Positions 1-6,824 are shown, counted from the stretch's first letter. The stretch: 10,877 bases of DNA from CAXGUU01 sp964012875 (GCA_964012875.1 CAXGUU010000100.1:1-10877); one strand, 5' to 3'. Made by a program: numbers and translations. The notes: generated from the letters alone by a model not told the origin.

Positions 1-311
1 AGTACATTGCTGGCGGCAGCGCCAACGTCACCATTGGCATGACCGAAGATGGCTTCGAGTACACCTCGGGCTCACCCAGCAAGTTCCAGCGCTCGGATCT
101 CGAAAACGGCGTCACCCGCGAGTTCTGCGGCAACTGTGGCACGCAAATGCTGAGCCGCGCGCCAGCTCTGCCGGGCGTTATGCTGATCAAAGTCGGCACC
201 ATGGACGACCCGGGCCTGTTCAGCCCCGATATCGCCATCTTTACGAAAGACATCCAGGGTTTTCATCACATCCCTGACGGCATGCCCGCCTTTGAGGGTA
301 TGCCCGGCTAA
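1..311 (+). CDS. GFA/CENP-V family zinc-binding protein, C-terminal part
   Basis: The reading frame is open from the left edge (first full codon at base 3) and ends at TAA 309-311, so only about 102 C-terminal residues are present. The sequence F-C-G-N-C-G-T-Q (bases around 123-147) is the CxxCGT zinc-binding signature of the GFA family, which includes glutathione-dependent formaldehyde-activating enzymes and CENP-V-like proteins. It is followed by the family's usual tail: a strand carrying 'KVGTMDDP', then a short aromatic segment. The internal ATG at 39 is not the real start, because coding sequence continues upstream to the edge. Most members have no proven formaldehyde activity, so the substrate is unknown. 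A glutathione S-transferase follows on the same strand, which fits a glutathione-linked role but does not prove one. Confidence 0.8.
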   Translation, partial: YIAGGSANVTIGMTEDGFEYTSGSPSKFQRSDLENGVTREFCGNCGTQMLSRAPALPGVMLIKVGTMDDPGLFSPDIAIFTKDIQGFHHIPDGMPAFEGMPG

Positions 312-322
312 GCAGGCTGATA

Positions 323-350
323 CCCCTGTGGCGTCGCAGGCGCCGCGGGG
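323..350 (+). terminator. Probable terminator hairpin after the GFA-family gene
   Basis: CCCC (323-326) pairs with GGGG (347-350), and GTGGCG (328-333) pairs with CGCCGC (341-346) with one G-T pair. T327 is bulged and the loop has seven bases. A T5 tract lies at 361-365, but 10 bases intervene, so it is not a textbook intrinsic terminator. It sits 12 nt after the GFA stop codon and 19 nt before the GST start, which suggests that the two genes are at least partly uncoupled. Confidence 0.4.
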
Positions 351-368
351 CTTTGCGCAGTTTTTCGC

Positions 369-995
369 ATGATTACGCTCTATCACGTCGCGGGTGCGCG
401 CTCGATGCGCACGCTGTGGCTGTTGCACGAACTCGGCGTCGAATTCGACCTCGTGACCCTGGCCTTCAGTATGGAGGCTCTGCGTACGCCTGAGTACCTT
501 GCCGTTTCCAAGCTGGGACGCGTACCCGCGCTGGTCGAAGGCGATGTCACGATGATTGAATCCGGTGCCATTGCACAGTACCTGTGCGAGACCTATGACG
601 ACGGTACGTTGCATCGCCCGCCCGGACATATAGAACGCAATGAATGGCTGCAATGGATTCACTATGCCGAGACCATCGCTGTGCACGGCGCGGCATTGGT
701 GCAGCAGAAGGTTTTCATCAAGCCCGATGAGCGCTCACCGGTTGTGCAGAAACTTGAGTCGCGACGACTGTTCAAAGCCCTTGAAGTGATCGATCAAAAT
801 CTTGATGGCCGCGACTACCTGCTCAAATCAGGATTCAGCGCTGCCGATGTTAACGTCGGTTACGGTGCCCACCTCGCGCAGGAATTGATCGAGCTGGCAG
901 GACTGGAACGACTGGCCGATTGGTACGCGCGCCTCATCGCGCGCCCCGCTTTTCAAAAAGCGAACGAACCTTCTCCGCTCGCCGAACATAGCTAG
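369..995 (+). CDS. Glutathione S-transferase family protein
   Basis: A 208-residue cytosolic GST, normal in length. The N-terminal thioredoxin-like domain (about 1-78) begins M-I-T-L-Y-H. It carries the cis-proline motif R-V-P-A-L at 51-55 (Pro53) and the glutathione gamma-glutamyl binding motif E-S-G-A-I at 64-68 (Glu64, Ser65). Ser12, in 'GARSMR', sits where catalytic Ser/Tyr residues lie in several bacterial classes. The helical C-terminal domain contains the N-capping box F-S-A-A-D at 156-160, a hallmark of GST folding. The protein probably conjugates or reduces small electrophiles with glutathione in the cytoplasm; its substrate cannot be read from the sequence. The start ATG lacks a clear Shine-Dalgarno sequence. 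It follows a GFA-family gene on the same strand, with a hairpin between. Confidence 0.9.
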   Translation: MITLYHVAGARSMRTLWLLHELGVEFDLVTLAFSMEALRTPEYLAVSKLGRVPALVEGDVTMIESGAIAQYLCETYDDGTLHRPPGHIERNEWLQWIHYAETIAVHGAALVQQKVFIKPDERSPVVQKLESRRLFKALEVIDQNLDGRDYLLKSGFSAADVNVGYGAHLAQELIELAGLERLADWYARLIARPAFQKANEPSPLAEHS

Positions 996-1054
996 CCTGC
1001 GAAGACAACCCGCGGTGCTCGCTCACGGCACAACGAACTTTCGAGCCGTCCGCT

Positions 1055-1078
1055 GAAGGCGGGCGTGCCCCCGTTTTC
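1055..1078 (+). terminator. Possible terminator hairpin between convergent GST and dioxygenase genes
   Basis: On the plus-strand transcript GAAGGCGGG (1055-1063) can pair with CCCGTTTTC (1070-1078) around a six-base loop. Two pairs are G-U, and the T4 run lies inside the 3' arm. It lies 60 nt after the GST stop and overlaps the stop codon of the convergent dioxygenase gene. On the minus strand the G-U pairs become mismatches, so it would serve mainly the GST transcript. Confidence 0.25.
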
Positions 1079-1946
1079 AGGCGGCTACAGGCTGTTCGCC
1101 CGCAACCGTTGTCCGATACATCAACCGCCGATGCCCCGCATAGCCGCCATCGGCATAATGAACCACACTGCGGTTGTCCCACATCAATACCGTGCCGGCC
1201 TGCCAACGGTGACGATGAACAAATTCGCCACGTGTCATGTGCTTGAACAGGAACTCGAGTAACACACGGCTTTCCTGCTCACGCATGCCGTCAATGCCGA
1301 CGGTATAGACGTGGTTGACGAACAGCGCTTTGCGCCCTGTCAGAGGATGGCTGCGTACAACGGGGTGCGTTTGCGTATTTTCGGCTTGCGGGGACACGAT
1401 GATGTCCATCGTGCGTGTGTTGTCATCTCTCGAGAACAGACCTTTCGGGCCGTAAGCTGGTGCCGCCGTGTGCACGGCCCGAAGGCGAGACAGCATGTCT
1501 TGGAAAACGGGTGAAAGCGCATCAAAGGCGGCGGCCGCATTAGCAAACACGGTATCGCCGCCGACCGGCGGCACCTCAGCACCGAGCAGAATCGTGGCAG
1601 CCGGCGGTTCGGACTGGAAGCTCCAGTCTGAATGCCACAGGCTACCGAATATCGGGGCGGTTTCCCCGGCATCACGGCAGACCTCAATCACGTGCTCGTG
1701 TCCGGGCATAGGCTGAACAAAAGGGTCATACCCGAAGTTGCCGAAACGGCCAGTGAACGCCTGCAACCCGGCCGCGTCGAGTTTCTGATCCGGCACGCTC
1801 AGCACACCGTAGGTCGCGAGGGCCTCGCGCAAGCTCTGCAGGACCGTTTCGTCCTGCATAGCCGCGAGATCGACGCCGCGGACCTCCGCTGCCAAGCCTG
1901 CCGGGCCGGGCACAAGGTCGAATGTTTTTTCCACAATACTGCTCAA
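1077..1946 (-). CDS. TauD/TfdA family Fe(II)/2-oxoglutarate dioxygenase, TTG start
   Basis: A 289-residue non-haem iron dioxygenase, close to TauD in length (283 in E. coli). The iron triad is visible: H105 and D107 in W-H-S-D-W, and H263 in V-V-H-Y-A. R274 and R278 in 'RRLMYR' align with TauD R266 (2-oxoglutarate) and R270 (substrate sulfonate). The segment HPVVRSHPLTGRKALFVN at 194-211 is typical of the family. Such enzymes hydroxylate sulfonates, aryloxyacids or other small acids and release CO2 and succinate; the substrate here is open. I place the start at TTG 1946 because AGGAG lies 8 nt upstream and the conserved N-terminus begins there. The frame is open farther upstream (ATG at 1970, 297 residues; another at 2099), but those starts lack a ribosome site and add non-family sequence. 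The gene is divergent from the HpcH/HpaI lyase gene. Confidence 0.88.
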   Translation of the reverse strand: MSSIVEKTFDLVPGPAGLAAEVRGVDLAAMQDETVLQSLREALATYGVLSVPDQKLDAAGLQAFTGRFGNFGYDPFVQPMPGHEHVIEVCRDAGETAPIFGSLWHSDWSFQSEPPAATILLGAEVPPVGGDTVFANAAAAFDALSPVFQDMLSRLRAVHTAAPAYGPKGLFSRDDNTRTMDIIVSPQAENTQTHPVVRSHPLTGRKALFVNHVYTVGIDGMREQESRVLLEFLFKHMTRGEFVHRHRWQAGTVLMWDNRSVVHYADGGYAGHRRLMYRTTVAGEQPVAA

Positions 1947-1954
1947 ATTTTTTT

Positions 1955-1959
1955 CTCCT
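1955..1959 (-). promoter_or_regulatory. Shine-Dalgarno site deciding the TTG start of the dioxygenase
   Basis: On the minus strand AGGAG lies 8 nt before TTG 1946, separated by an A-rich spacer. It favours the TTG over the upstream in-frame ATGs, none of which has such a site. Confidence 0.6.
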
Positions 1960-2171
1960 GCAGGGCGCATTGTACGAAAGAGCTGACAAGCGACCACCCG
2001 GCGAATATCGTGGCAGGCTAATGGGCGGGCAATTCGACGCACGCTTGGCCGAGCATGCCCGGGCATCAACAATCGGCGGCGCACCGATTGATAAAGCATC
2101 AGCTGCCCTCACTCATACCCAGCTACCGGGCGCTCCATCAAAATGTAATTCACGCGCGTAATCTGCCGAGT

Positions 2172-2180
2172 TGCTATAAT
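2172..2180 (+). promoter_or_regulatory. Extended -10 promoter element upstream of the lyase gene
   Basis: TGCTATAAT matches the extended -10 consensus (TGnTATAAT) exactly. No convincing -35 hexamer lies 16-18 bases upstream, which is normal for extended -10 promoters. Transcription would start near 2187, giving a leader of about 85 nt before ATG 2273. Confidence 0.5.
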
Positions 2181-2272
2181 CGCCAACCGCGTCCTGAAAG
2201 ATTGGGTCCTATTTTACGTGTCGCAGCTCGAGCGCGGTTATCATGCGCGCCGATACCACCTTGTGACCCACC

Positions 2273-3139
2273 ATGCCCAACCAACGTCCTGCCCCCAGAC
2301 CGCGGCGCAGCTTTCTGTTTGTCCCGGGCACCGGCCCGGAAATGTTTCCCAAAGCGCTGAGGGCCGCGCCCGATATCGTTTGCATTGACCTCGAAGACGC
2401 CATCGCGCCGCGCGATAAGGACGTCGCTCGCGATGCCACACTGAAACTTTTCGATGACCTCGACACCAATATTCCTACTGAACTGCTGGTCCGAATCAAC
2501 TGTACGCGCACGCGCGATGGTCTGGCGGACCTGTTAGCGATTCTCGAAAGTCCCAATCCGCCACCCGGCATCATGCTGCCCAAGGTAAAACATCCGAGCG
2601 AACTCGAGGCACTCGACGACATGCTCACCGCCGAAGGCAGTCCCCTGCGCTTCCAGGTGATCATCGAAACCAATGAAGCACTCGAAGCCTGCTACGACAT
2701 TGCCCAGGCCAGCGATCGCATCGACTCACTGCTTTTTGGCGGCGCCGACATGAGCGCGGAGCTACGCGTCGGACTCAACTGGGAACCGTTGCTTTACGCG
2801 CGCTCGCGCCTCGTGCACGCAGCAGCGGCTGCACAAGTCGACCTTATCGATGTGCCGTGGCTCGACCTCGAAGATGAAGCTGGACTCGAACGCGATGCCG
2901 GGCTAGCCGCGGAACTCGGAATGACGGGCAAGGGTGCTATCCATCCCAGGCAGCTGCCCATCATCGAGCGTCATTTCACTCCGAGCGCGGACGAAATTGA
3001 ACGCGCACGGCGCATCACCGCCGCATTTGAATCCGCCGCCACCGGCCTCGTCGTGGTCGGAGGCAAACTCATCGAGAAGCCAGTGCTGCGGAGCATGTAC
3101 CGCATCCTGGCGATAGCCGAACGAATCGGCAGCGATTAG
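2273..3139 (+). CDS. HpcH/HpaI aldolase family, CitE-like CoA-ester lyase
   Basis: A 288-residue TIM-barrel lyase of the citrate lyase beta / malyl-CoA lyase type. Motifs in order: R-S-F-L-F-V-P-G at 12-19, D-I-V-C-I-D-L-E-D at 34-42, the substrate-binding Arg74 in L-V-R-I-N, Glu132 in I-I-E-T and Asp159 in G-G-A-D-M (the Mg2+ ligands in this family), and G-K-G-A-I-H-P-R-Q at 219-227. Members cleave or form beta-hydroxyacyl-CoA thioesters such as malyl-, citramalyl- or citryl-CoA. No citrate lyase alpha or gamma gene is nearby, so a stand-alone CoA-ester lyase is more likely than a citrate lyase subunit. The start is firm: a TGA in the same frame lies at 2264-2266, although no Shine-Dalgarno sequence is visible. 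The stop overlaps by four bases the stop of the convergent selenoprotein gene. Confidence 0.88.
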   Translation: MPNQRPAPRPRRSFLFVPGTGPEMFPKALRAAPDIVCIDLEDAIAPRDKDVARDATLKLFDDLDTNIPTELLVRINCTRTRDGLADLLAILESPNPPPGIMLPKVKHPSELEALDDMLTAEGSPLRFQVIIETNEALEACYDIAQASDRIDSLLFGGADMSAELRVGLNWEPLLYARSRLVHAAAAAQVDLIDVPWLDLEDEAGLERDAGLAAELGMTGKGAIHPRQLPIIERHFTPSADEIERARRITAAFESAATGLVVVGGKLIEKPVLRSMYRILAIAERIGSD

Positions 3140-4236
3140 CCAGTGCGGGCGAAAGTGTTTTGCGCCGACGGGAATTGGTTGATCCCCATCGCCGCACGAA
3201 AGTCAGCCGAGGGGTTCAACACCATCGGCTCGACCCAGATGCCGACGCCATTGGCGGCCCGATCAACCAGGCTGAATGCAGCAGCTATAATTGAAGCCGC
3301 GGTCACGCCTTCCTCACCGAGGGCATCGCAAACGTCATTGCGGGCACGGTCGAGCGCCTCAATGTCGCGCCCCAGCAGGGTCGCCGCGAAGCGGATCAGG
3401 ACCTCGCCATGAGGCACACCGCAGTCAATTTCATCATTAACAATACCGACCGGGTCGAATGTATTTTTGGTGGCTTTGCCGCTCGCACGGAGGGCATGGG
3501 TATGCCAGGTGGTTCAGTAGAATCACTGGTTTAAGGCAGATACCTTGGCAGCAACCAGTTCAAGCTGGGCGCGCGAGAGCGTCGCCTGCGAACTGTAGGT
3601 CATATTGCCCATGTTTTCAGGGGTCATGTACTCCTGACTAATAAGCTTGTTCAGGCGATAAGCCTCGTCGGCCACGAGGCTCAGGGAGCGCAGGATATTG
3701 GCACCACCGCCATCGCGGTAGATTCGCTTAGCGGTATCACCGCCGGCCTCGCCATCTGGCACGCTGTGAGCAAAATAACCTTCGTTTACCGCTTCGGGTG
3801 GACGCTTTCTCGTCGGCACGGATGACTCGTCGGCTTCGGGAATCGCTCGCGGGTCAACGCCGACACCACGCGCGAAAACATCAAGGTGAGTGACACGGGC
3901 AACCACGCCAACAACTTCGACGTATTCAGCATCGGTAACACCCGCCTTCAGCGTATCGTCGAAATAGCGCCGGTTGATGGTTATGCCACCGAGCGCCGCA
4001 CGCTGCGCAAGATCGCGTACCACTCCCGGTAAATCCGCCTCGGCAGCCCGATGTTCGTCGCCAATCGATGCCTGAACGCCGTCTGCGACGCGGGCCTTGC
4101 GCGCCTCGGCGGCAATCGCAACCCGCTCCCTGGCCGACCACCAGGTGCCGGCCGCCGCAAAGCTTGCCAGCTCGTCCGCATGCAAGTCCTCAAGTTCCGA
4201 GTCGGTCGGGTACACGGAATCAGAATAGAGCGCCAT
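3136..4236 (-). CDS. Two-Sec (UxxU) AhpD/carboxymuconolactone-decarboxylase-like selenoprotein
   Basis: I read this as one gene of 366 residues with two TGA codons, at 3525-3523 and 3516-3514, translated as selenocysteine (U238 and U241). Conventional reading splits it into a 237-residue ORF ending at 3523 and a 93-residue ORF with a GTG start at 3417. Both are in the same frame, and the bases between encode protein-like sequence with no other stop. Across the TGAs the product reads S-A-L-N-Q-U-F-Y-U-T-T-W-H-T-H. Glu226, U238, U241 and His245 reproduce the AhpD catalytic spacing (E118, C130, C133, H137 in M. tuberculosis AhpD). Residues about 30-130 look like a first, degenerate AhpD-like helical domain, followed by a proline/charged linker and the active domain. 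Homologues act as alkylhydroperoxidase-type redox proteins; the substrate and reductant here are unknown. The start ATG has GAAGG four bases upstream. A Cys-only pseudogene is the main alternative. Confidence 0.8.
3477..3496 (-). promoter_or_regulatory. Candidate bacterial SECIS hairpin for the UxxU gene
   Basis: The minus-strand RNA 5'-TGCCCTCCGTGCGAGCGGCA can fold as TGCC-CTC, loop CGTGC, GAG, one bulged C, then GGCA: seven base pairs with one bulge. The loop has G as its second base, followed by U. The G lies 34 nt after the first TGA and 25 nt after the second, both within the window known for bacterial SECIS elements (a G among the first two loop bases, roughly 16-37 nt from the UGA). 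One hairpin could therefore serve both codons. A smaller alternative hairpin, GGCAT-ACCC-ATGCC, lies just upstream and shares bases with it, so the two would compete. Confidence 0.55.
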
Positions 4237-4340
4237 ATCGCCTTCGATGTCGTGATGTGAACTGCGTTGAAGATATCAAAACCATCCTGGCCCGTCGCCC
4301 TGATTTTGCACGGCGCGCGGAAGTACTGGCGATATCCACT

Positions 4341-4370
4341 TTGCCAATCCGGCGTTCCTGAGGTCATACT
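4341..4370 (+). promoter_or_regulatory. Possible sigma70 promoter for the aminotransferase gene
   Basis: TTGCCA (4341-4346, five of six to consensus) is followed after 18 bases by CATACT (4365-4370, four of six). Transcription would begin near 4377 and leave a short leader containing the GGAG ribosome site at 4385-4388. It lies in the 160-base divergent gap between the selenoprotein and aminotransferase genes. No clear promoter for the selenoprotein side was found. Confidence 0.35.
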
Positions 4371-4396
4371 CCGACGAAACCGATGGAGAGTCCGCC

Positions 4397-5752
4397 ATGT
4401 CCCGATCACTCGAATCCAGCAAGACCTTTCAGCAATACGTTCGGATGAATGCTGCCTCAAAGGCGCACGCCGAGCGTTCTCGCCAATTCATTCCCAGCGG
4501 CTTGTCTCGCGGTCTCCTACGCCATGCGCCATTCCCTTTTTATACGGCCCGCGGCGAAGGTGCCTCGACCATCGATCTGGACGGTAACCGCCGCATCGAT
4601 TTCCACGGTAATTACTCGGCCACGATCCACGGACACGCGCACCCGGAAATTACCGCCGCGGTGGCCGCACAAATCCCGCTCGGCACTGCCTTCTCGGCGC
4701 CACCCGCGCAGGAAGCAGCACTGGCCGAGCATCTGTGCGAACGTATCCCCGGTGTCCAGCAGGTCGTATTCAACAACTCGGGCAGCGAAGCAGTGATGGT
4801 GGCCATTCGGGTGGCACGCGCCTACACCGGCCGCGAACGGCTGGGCATGTTCGAAGGCTGTTATCACGGCTCCACTGATTCGGTGCTGGTCGGCGGCCAT
4901 GGTCTACCCGCAGTCGACGACCCGGTGCGCGTTAGTACGCCGCACGAAGACATGGCCGGGCTGCCGAAATCAGCAGTCGAAGGCGCGGTCCTGATGCGCT
5001 ACAACGATCCGGAAGCCGTGATTGAAGCCGTCGAACGATACGGTGACGAAATGGCCGCGATTGTGATTGAACCGGTGCTTTATGCCGGCGGCGCCGTGCC
5101 GGCCGATCCTGAATTCTTACGCGTCGTTCGGGAACAAACTTCCGCAAAGGGCATCGTCCTCATCTGCGACGAAGTGGTGACCCTGCGCCAGGCGGTTGGC
5201 GGCGCGCAGGCTTATTACGGCATACAGCCTGACCTCACGACAATGGCCAAGATCATCGGTGGCGGTTTCGCCATCGGCGCGGTTGGCGGCATGAAGGAAT
5301 TCATGCAGGTGCTGAATGCGCCGGAAGACGGCGGCATTGTTGCCAACCTCGGTACCTTCAGTGCCAACCCGATTTCGACCGGGGCCGGGCTTGTCGGCAT
5401 GAAGCTCCTGGACGAAGCGGCCATCGGTGAACTCAACCGCCAGGGTGATTTAATTCGTTCTGGCTTAAGCGATGTCATTCATAAGCATGCCGTCGCCGGG
5501 CAGGTAACCGGTACCGGCTCGCTGTTCCAGATCCACTGGACCGATGTTCCGATTACCGACGCCCGCGGCGTTGAAACGGGGTCGGAAGATCTGGCGCTAC
5601 TCAGCTTTATCGGGCTCAGTAACCGCGGCATTCACACGTCTGCGCGCGGGATTGGCTGCCTTTCAACCCCCATGACGGACGCCGACGTCCACGCATTCGT
5701 GGATGCTTTCGACGACACCGTAGCAGAGCTCAAGCAAGACGATTGGATTTGA
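4397..5752 (+). CDS. PLP class III aminotransferase, glutamate-1-semialdehyde aminomutase-like
   Basis: A 451-residue fold-type I PLP enzyme. N-S-G-S-E-A at 127-132 binds the cofactor phosphate. D258 in I-C-D-E-V pairs with the pyridine nitrogen, and K285 in A-K-I-I-G-G-G is the Schiff-base lysine. G-T-F-S-A-N-P at 319-325 supplies the Thr from the partner subunit. The layout follows glutamate-1-semialdehyde 2,1-aminomutase (HemL), but the protein is about 20 residues longer. The N-terminal region also differs from true HemL ('FIPSGLSRGLLRHAPFPFY' rather than the usual IPGGVNSPVR type). It is therefore more likely one of the many HemL-like aminotransferases of catabolic context than the haem enzyme, and I give no gene symbol. 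Its substrate cannot be told. A GGAG site lies 8 nt before the ATG. It is divergent from the selenoprotein gene. Confidence 0.87.
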   Translation: MSRSLESSKTFQQYVRMNAASKAHAERSRQFIPSGLSRGLLRHAPFPFYTARGEGASTIDLDGNRRIDFHGNYSATIHGHAHPEITAAVAAQIPLGTAFSAPPAQEAALAEHLCERIPGVQQVVFNNSGSEAVMVAIRVARAYTGRERLGMFEGCYHGSTDSVLVGGHGLPAVDDPVRVSTPHEDMAGLPKSAVEGAVLMRYNDPEAVIEAVERYGDEMAAIVIEPVLYAGGAVPADPEFLRVVREQTSAKGIVLICDEVVTLRQAVGGAQAYYGIQPDLTTMAKIIGGGFAIGAVGGMKEFMQVLNAPEDGGIVANLGTFSANPISTGAGLVGMKLLDEAAIGELNRQGDLIRSGLSDVIHKHAVAGQVTGTGSLFQIHWTDVPITDARGVETGSEDLALLSFIGLSNRGIHTSARGIGCLSTPMTDADVHAFVDAFDDTVAELKQDDWI

Positions 5753-5786
5753 ACAATCATGGCGAGACCATCATAGGCGGCTTAGT

Positions 5787-5815
5787 TTGGAGGCCGGGTT
5801 TCGACGGTGTATCCT
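5787..5815 (+). promoter_or_regulatory. Weak promoter candidate for thioredoxin reductase
   Basis: TTGGAG (5787-5792) and TATCCT (5810-5815) are separated by 17 bases in the 121-base gap before trxB. The matches are three and four of six, so this is only suggestive. The gap itself holds no gene and no clear terminator for the aminotransferase gene. Confidence 0.25.
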
Positions 5816-5873
5816 CCGCTGCGCTCAAGCCCGGTCGGGCCCTGTCACCGCACGCTGATTTCACGACCACACT

Positions 5874-6824
5874 ATGACCACCAAACATCACAAGCTCCTC
5901 ATTCTTGGCTCCGGCCCCGCCGGATACACTGCCGCGGTCTATGCGGCGCGAGCCGCGCTGGAACCCGTCCTGATCACTGGTCTCGAAGTCGGCGGACAGA
6001 TGACGACCACGACGGATGTAGACAATTGGCCGGGCGATCAAAACGGCGTGCAGGGCCCGGAACTGATGCAGCGCATGCAGGCCCACGCCGAGCGGTTCGG
6101 GACTGAACTCGTCTACGACACCATTCATACGGCCTACCTGGAAGAAAAACCGGTTCGCCTCGTTGGCGACCAGGGTGAATACACGGCCGACGCGCTAATC
6201 ATTGCAACAGGCGCATCGGCCCGCTACCTCGGATTGCCTTCGGAAGAAGCGTTCAAAGGCCGCGGCGTTTCGGCCTGTGCAACGTGCGACGGTTTTTTCT
6301 ACAAAGGCAAACCCGTTGCCGTTGTAGGTGGTGGCAACACCGCCGTTGAAGAGGCACTTTACCTTTCGAATATCGCCTCGCAGGTGACCGTGGTTCATCG
6401 TCGCGGTGAGTTTCGGGCAGAAAAAATCCTGCAGAATCGATTAATTGACAAAAGCAACAGCGGCAACGTTGTTATCGAATGGAACCACGTTCTCGACGAA
6501 GTGGTTGGCGACGACGCCGGTGTCACTGGCGTTCGCGTGAAAAACGTGCAGGACGACGCCGTCAAAGAGCTCGATATCCATGGGCTTTTCATCGCCATCG
6601 GACACACACCGAATACCGGCATCTTCGAAGGCCAGATCGATATGAACGGTGGCTACATCAAGGTCAAAGGCGGCGCCGATGGTTTCGCGACTGAAACCAG
6701 CATCCCGGGGGTATTCGCCGCGGGCGACGTTGCCGACTCGATCTACCGGCAGGCCATCACTTCAGCCGGTTCCGGCTGCATGGCCGCGCTCGACGCCGAA
6801 CGTTACCTTGAGGCGCAGGGCTAG
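5874..6824 (+). CDS. trxB: Thioredoxin reductase (NADPH)
   Basis: A 316-residue low-molecular-weight thioredoxin reductase of normal length, which transfers electrons from NADPH through FAD to thioredoxin in the cytoplasm. FAD binding is shown by G-S-G-P-A-G at 12-17 and F-A-A-G-D at 281-285. The redox-active disulfide is C-A-T-C-D at 135-139, encoded by normal Cys codons. The NADPH site is G-G-G-N-T-A at 152-157 with H-R-R at 175-177, the basic residues that select NADPH. The stretch G-G-Q-M-T-T-T-T at 40-47 is typical of bacterial TrxB. There is no good Shine-Dalgarno sequence before the ATG. It lies in the same neighbourhood as an AhpD-like selenoprotein and SelD, and TrxB systems are known to reduce selenium compounds and diselenides in other organisms; a direct partnership here is only inferred. 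Confidence 0.95.
   Translation: MTTKHHKLLILGSGPAGYTAAVYAARAALEPVLITGLEVGGQMTTTTDVDNWPGDQNGVQGPELMQRMQAHAERFGTELVYDTIHTAYLEEKPVRLVGDQGEYTADALIIATGASARYLGLPSEEAFKGRGVSACATCDGFFYKGKPVAVVGGGNTAVEEALYLSNIASQVTVVHRRGEFRAEKILQNRLIDKSNSGNVVIEWNHVLDEVVGDDAGVTGVRVKNVQDDAVKELDIHGLFIAIGHTPNTGIFEGQIDMNGGYIKVKGGADGFATETSIPGVFAAGDVADSIYRQAITSAGSGCMAALDAERYLEAQG

Larger units (their letters stand above)
1947..2272. other. Divergent intergenic region between dioxygenase and lyase genes
   Basis: This 326-base stretch separates the TTG of the dioxygenase (minus) from the ATG of the lyase (plus). It holds the ribosome site of the dioxygenase, a minus-strand TACAAT box (1974-1969) with no good -35 partner, and an extended -10 facing the lyase gene. 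The dioxygenase frame stays open across part of it, to 2099, but the translated residues are arginine-rich and do not resemble the family. I see no other gene here. Confidence 0.55.

Noticed and set aside
72..686. A 204-residue minus-strand ORF
   Set aside because: It lies antisense to the GFA and GST genes, which have clear family motifs. Its translation is rich in Arg/His/Ala and shows no domain.
1077..1079. TGA of the dioxygenase as a further selenocysteine codon
   Set aside because: The protein already ends at the normal TauD C-terminus, and translation beyond it shows no redox motif or family sequence.
3136..3417. A separate 93-residue gene starting at GTG 3417
   Set aside because: There is no ribosome site, and protein-like sequence in the same frame continues upstream to the TGA pair. 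It is better read as the C-terminal part of the UxxU selenoprotein.
3981..4460. A 159-residue minus-strand ORF
   Set aside because: It overlaps the selenoprotein N-terminus and the aminotransferase start in another frame, is Arg/Trp/Ser-rich and matches no family.
6276..6290. Sec in the thioredoxin reductase active site
   Set aside because: The C-A-T-C motif is encoded by ordinary Cys codons with no TGA in frame.
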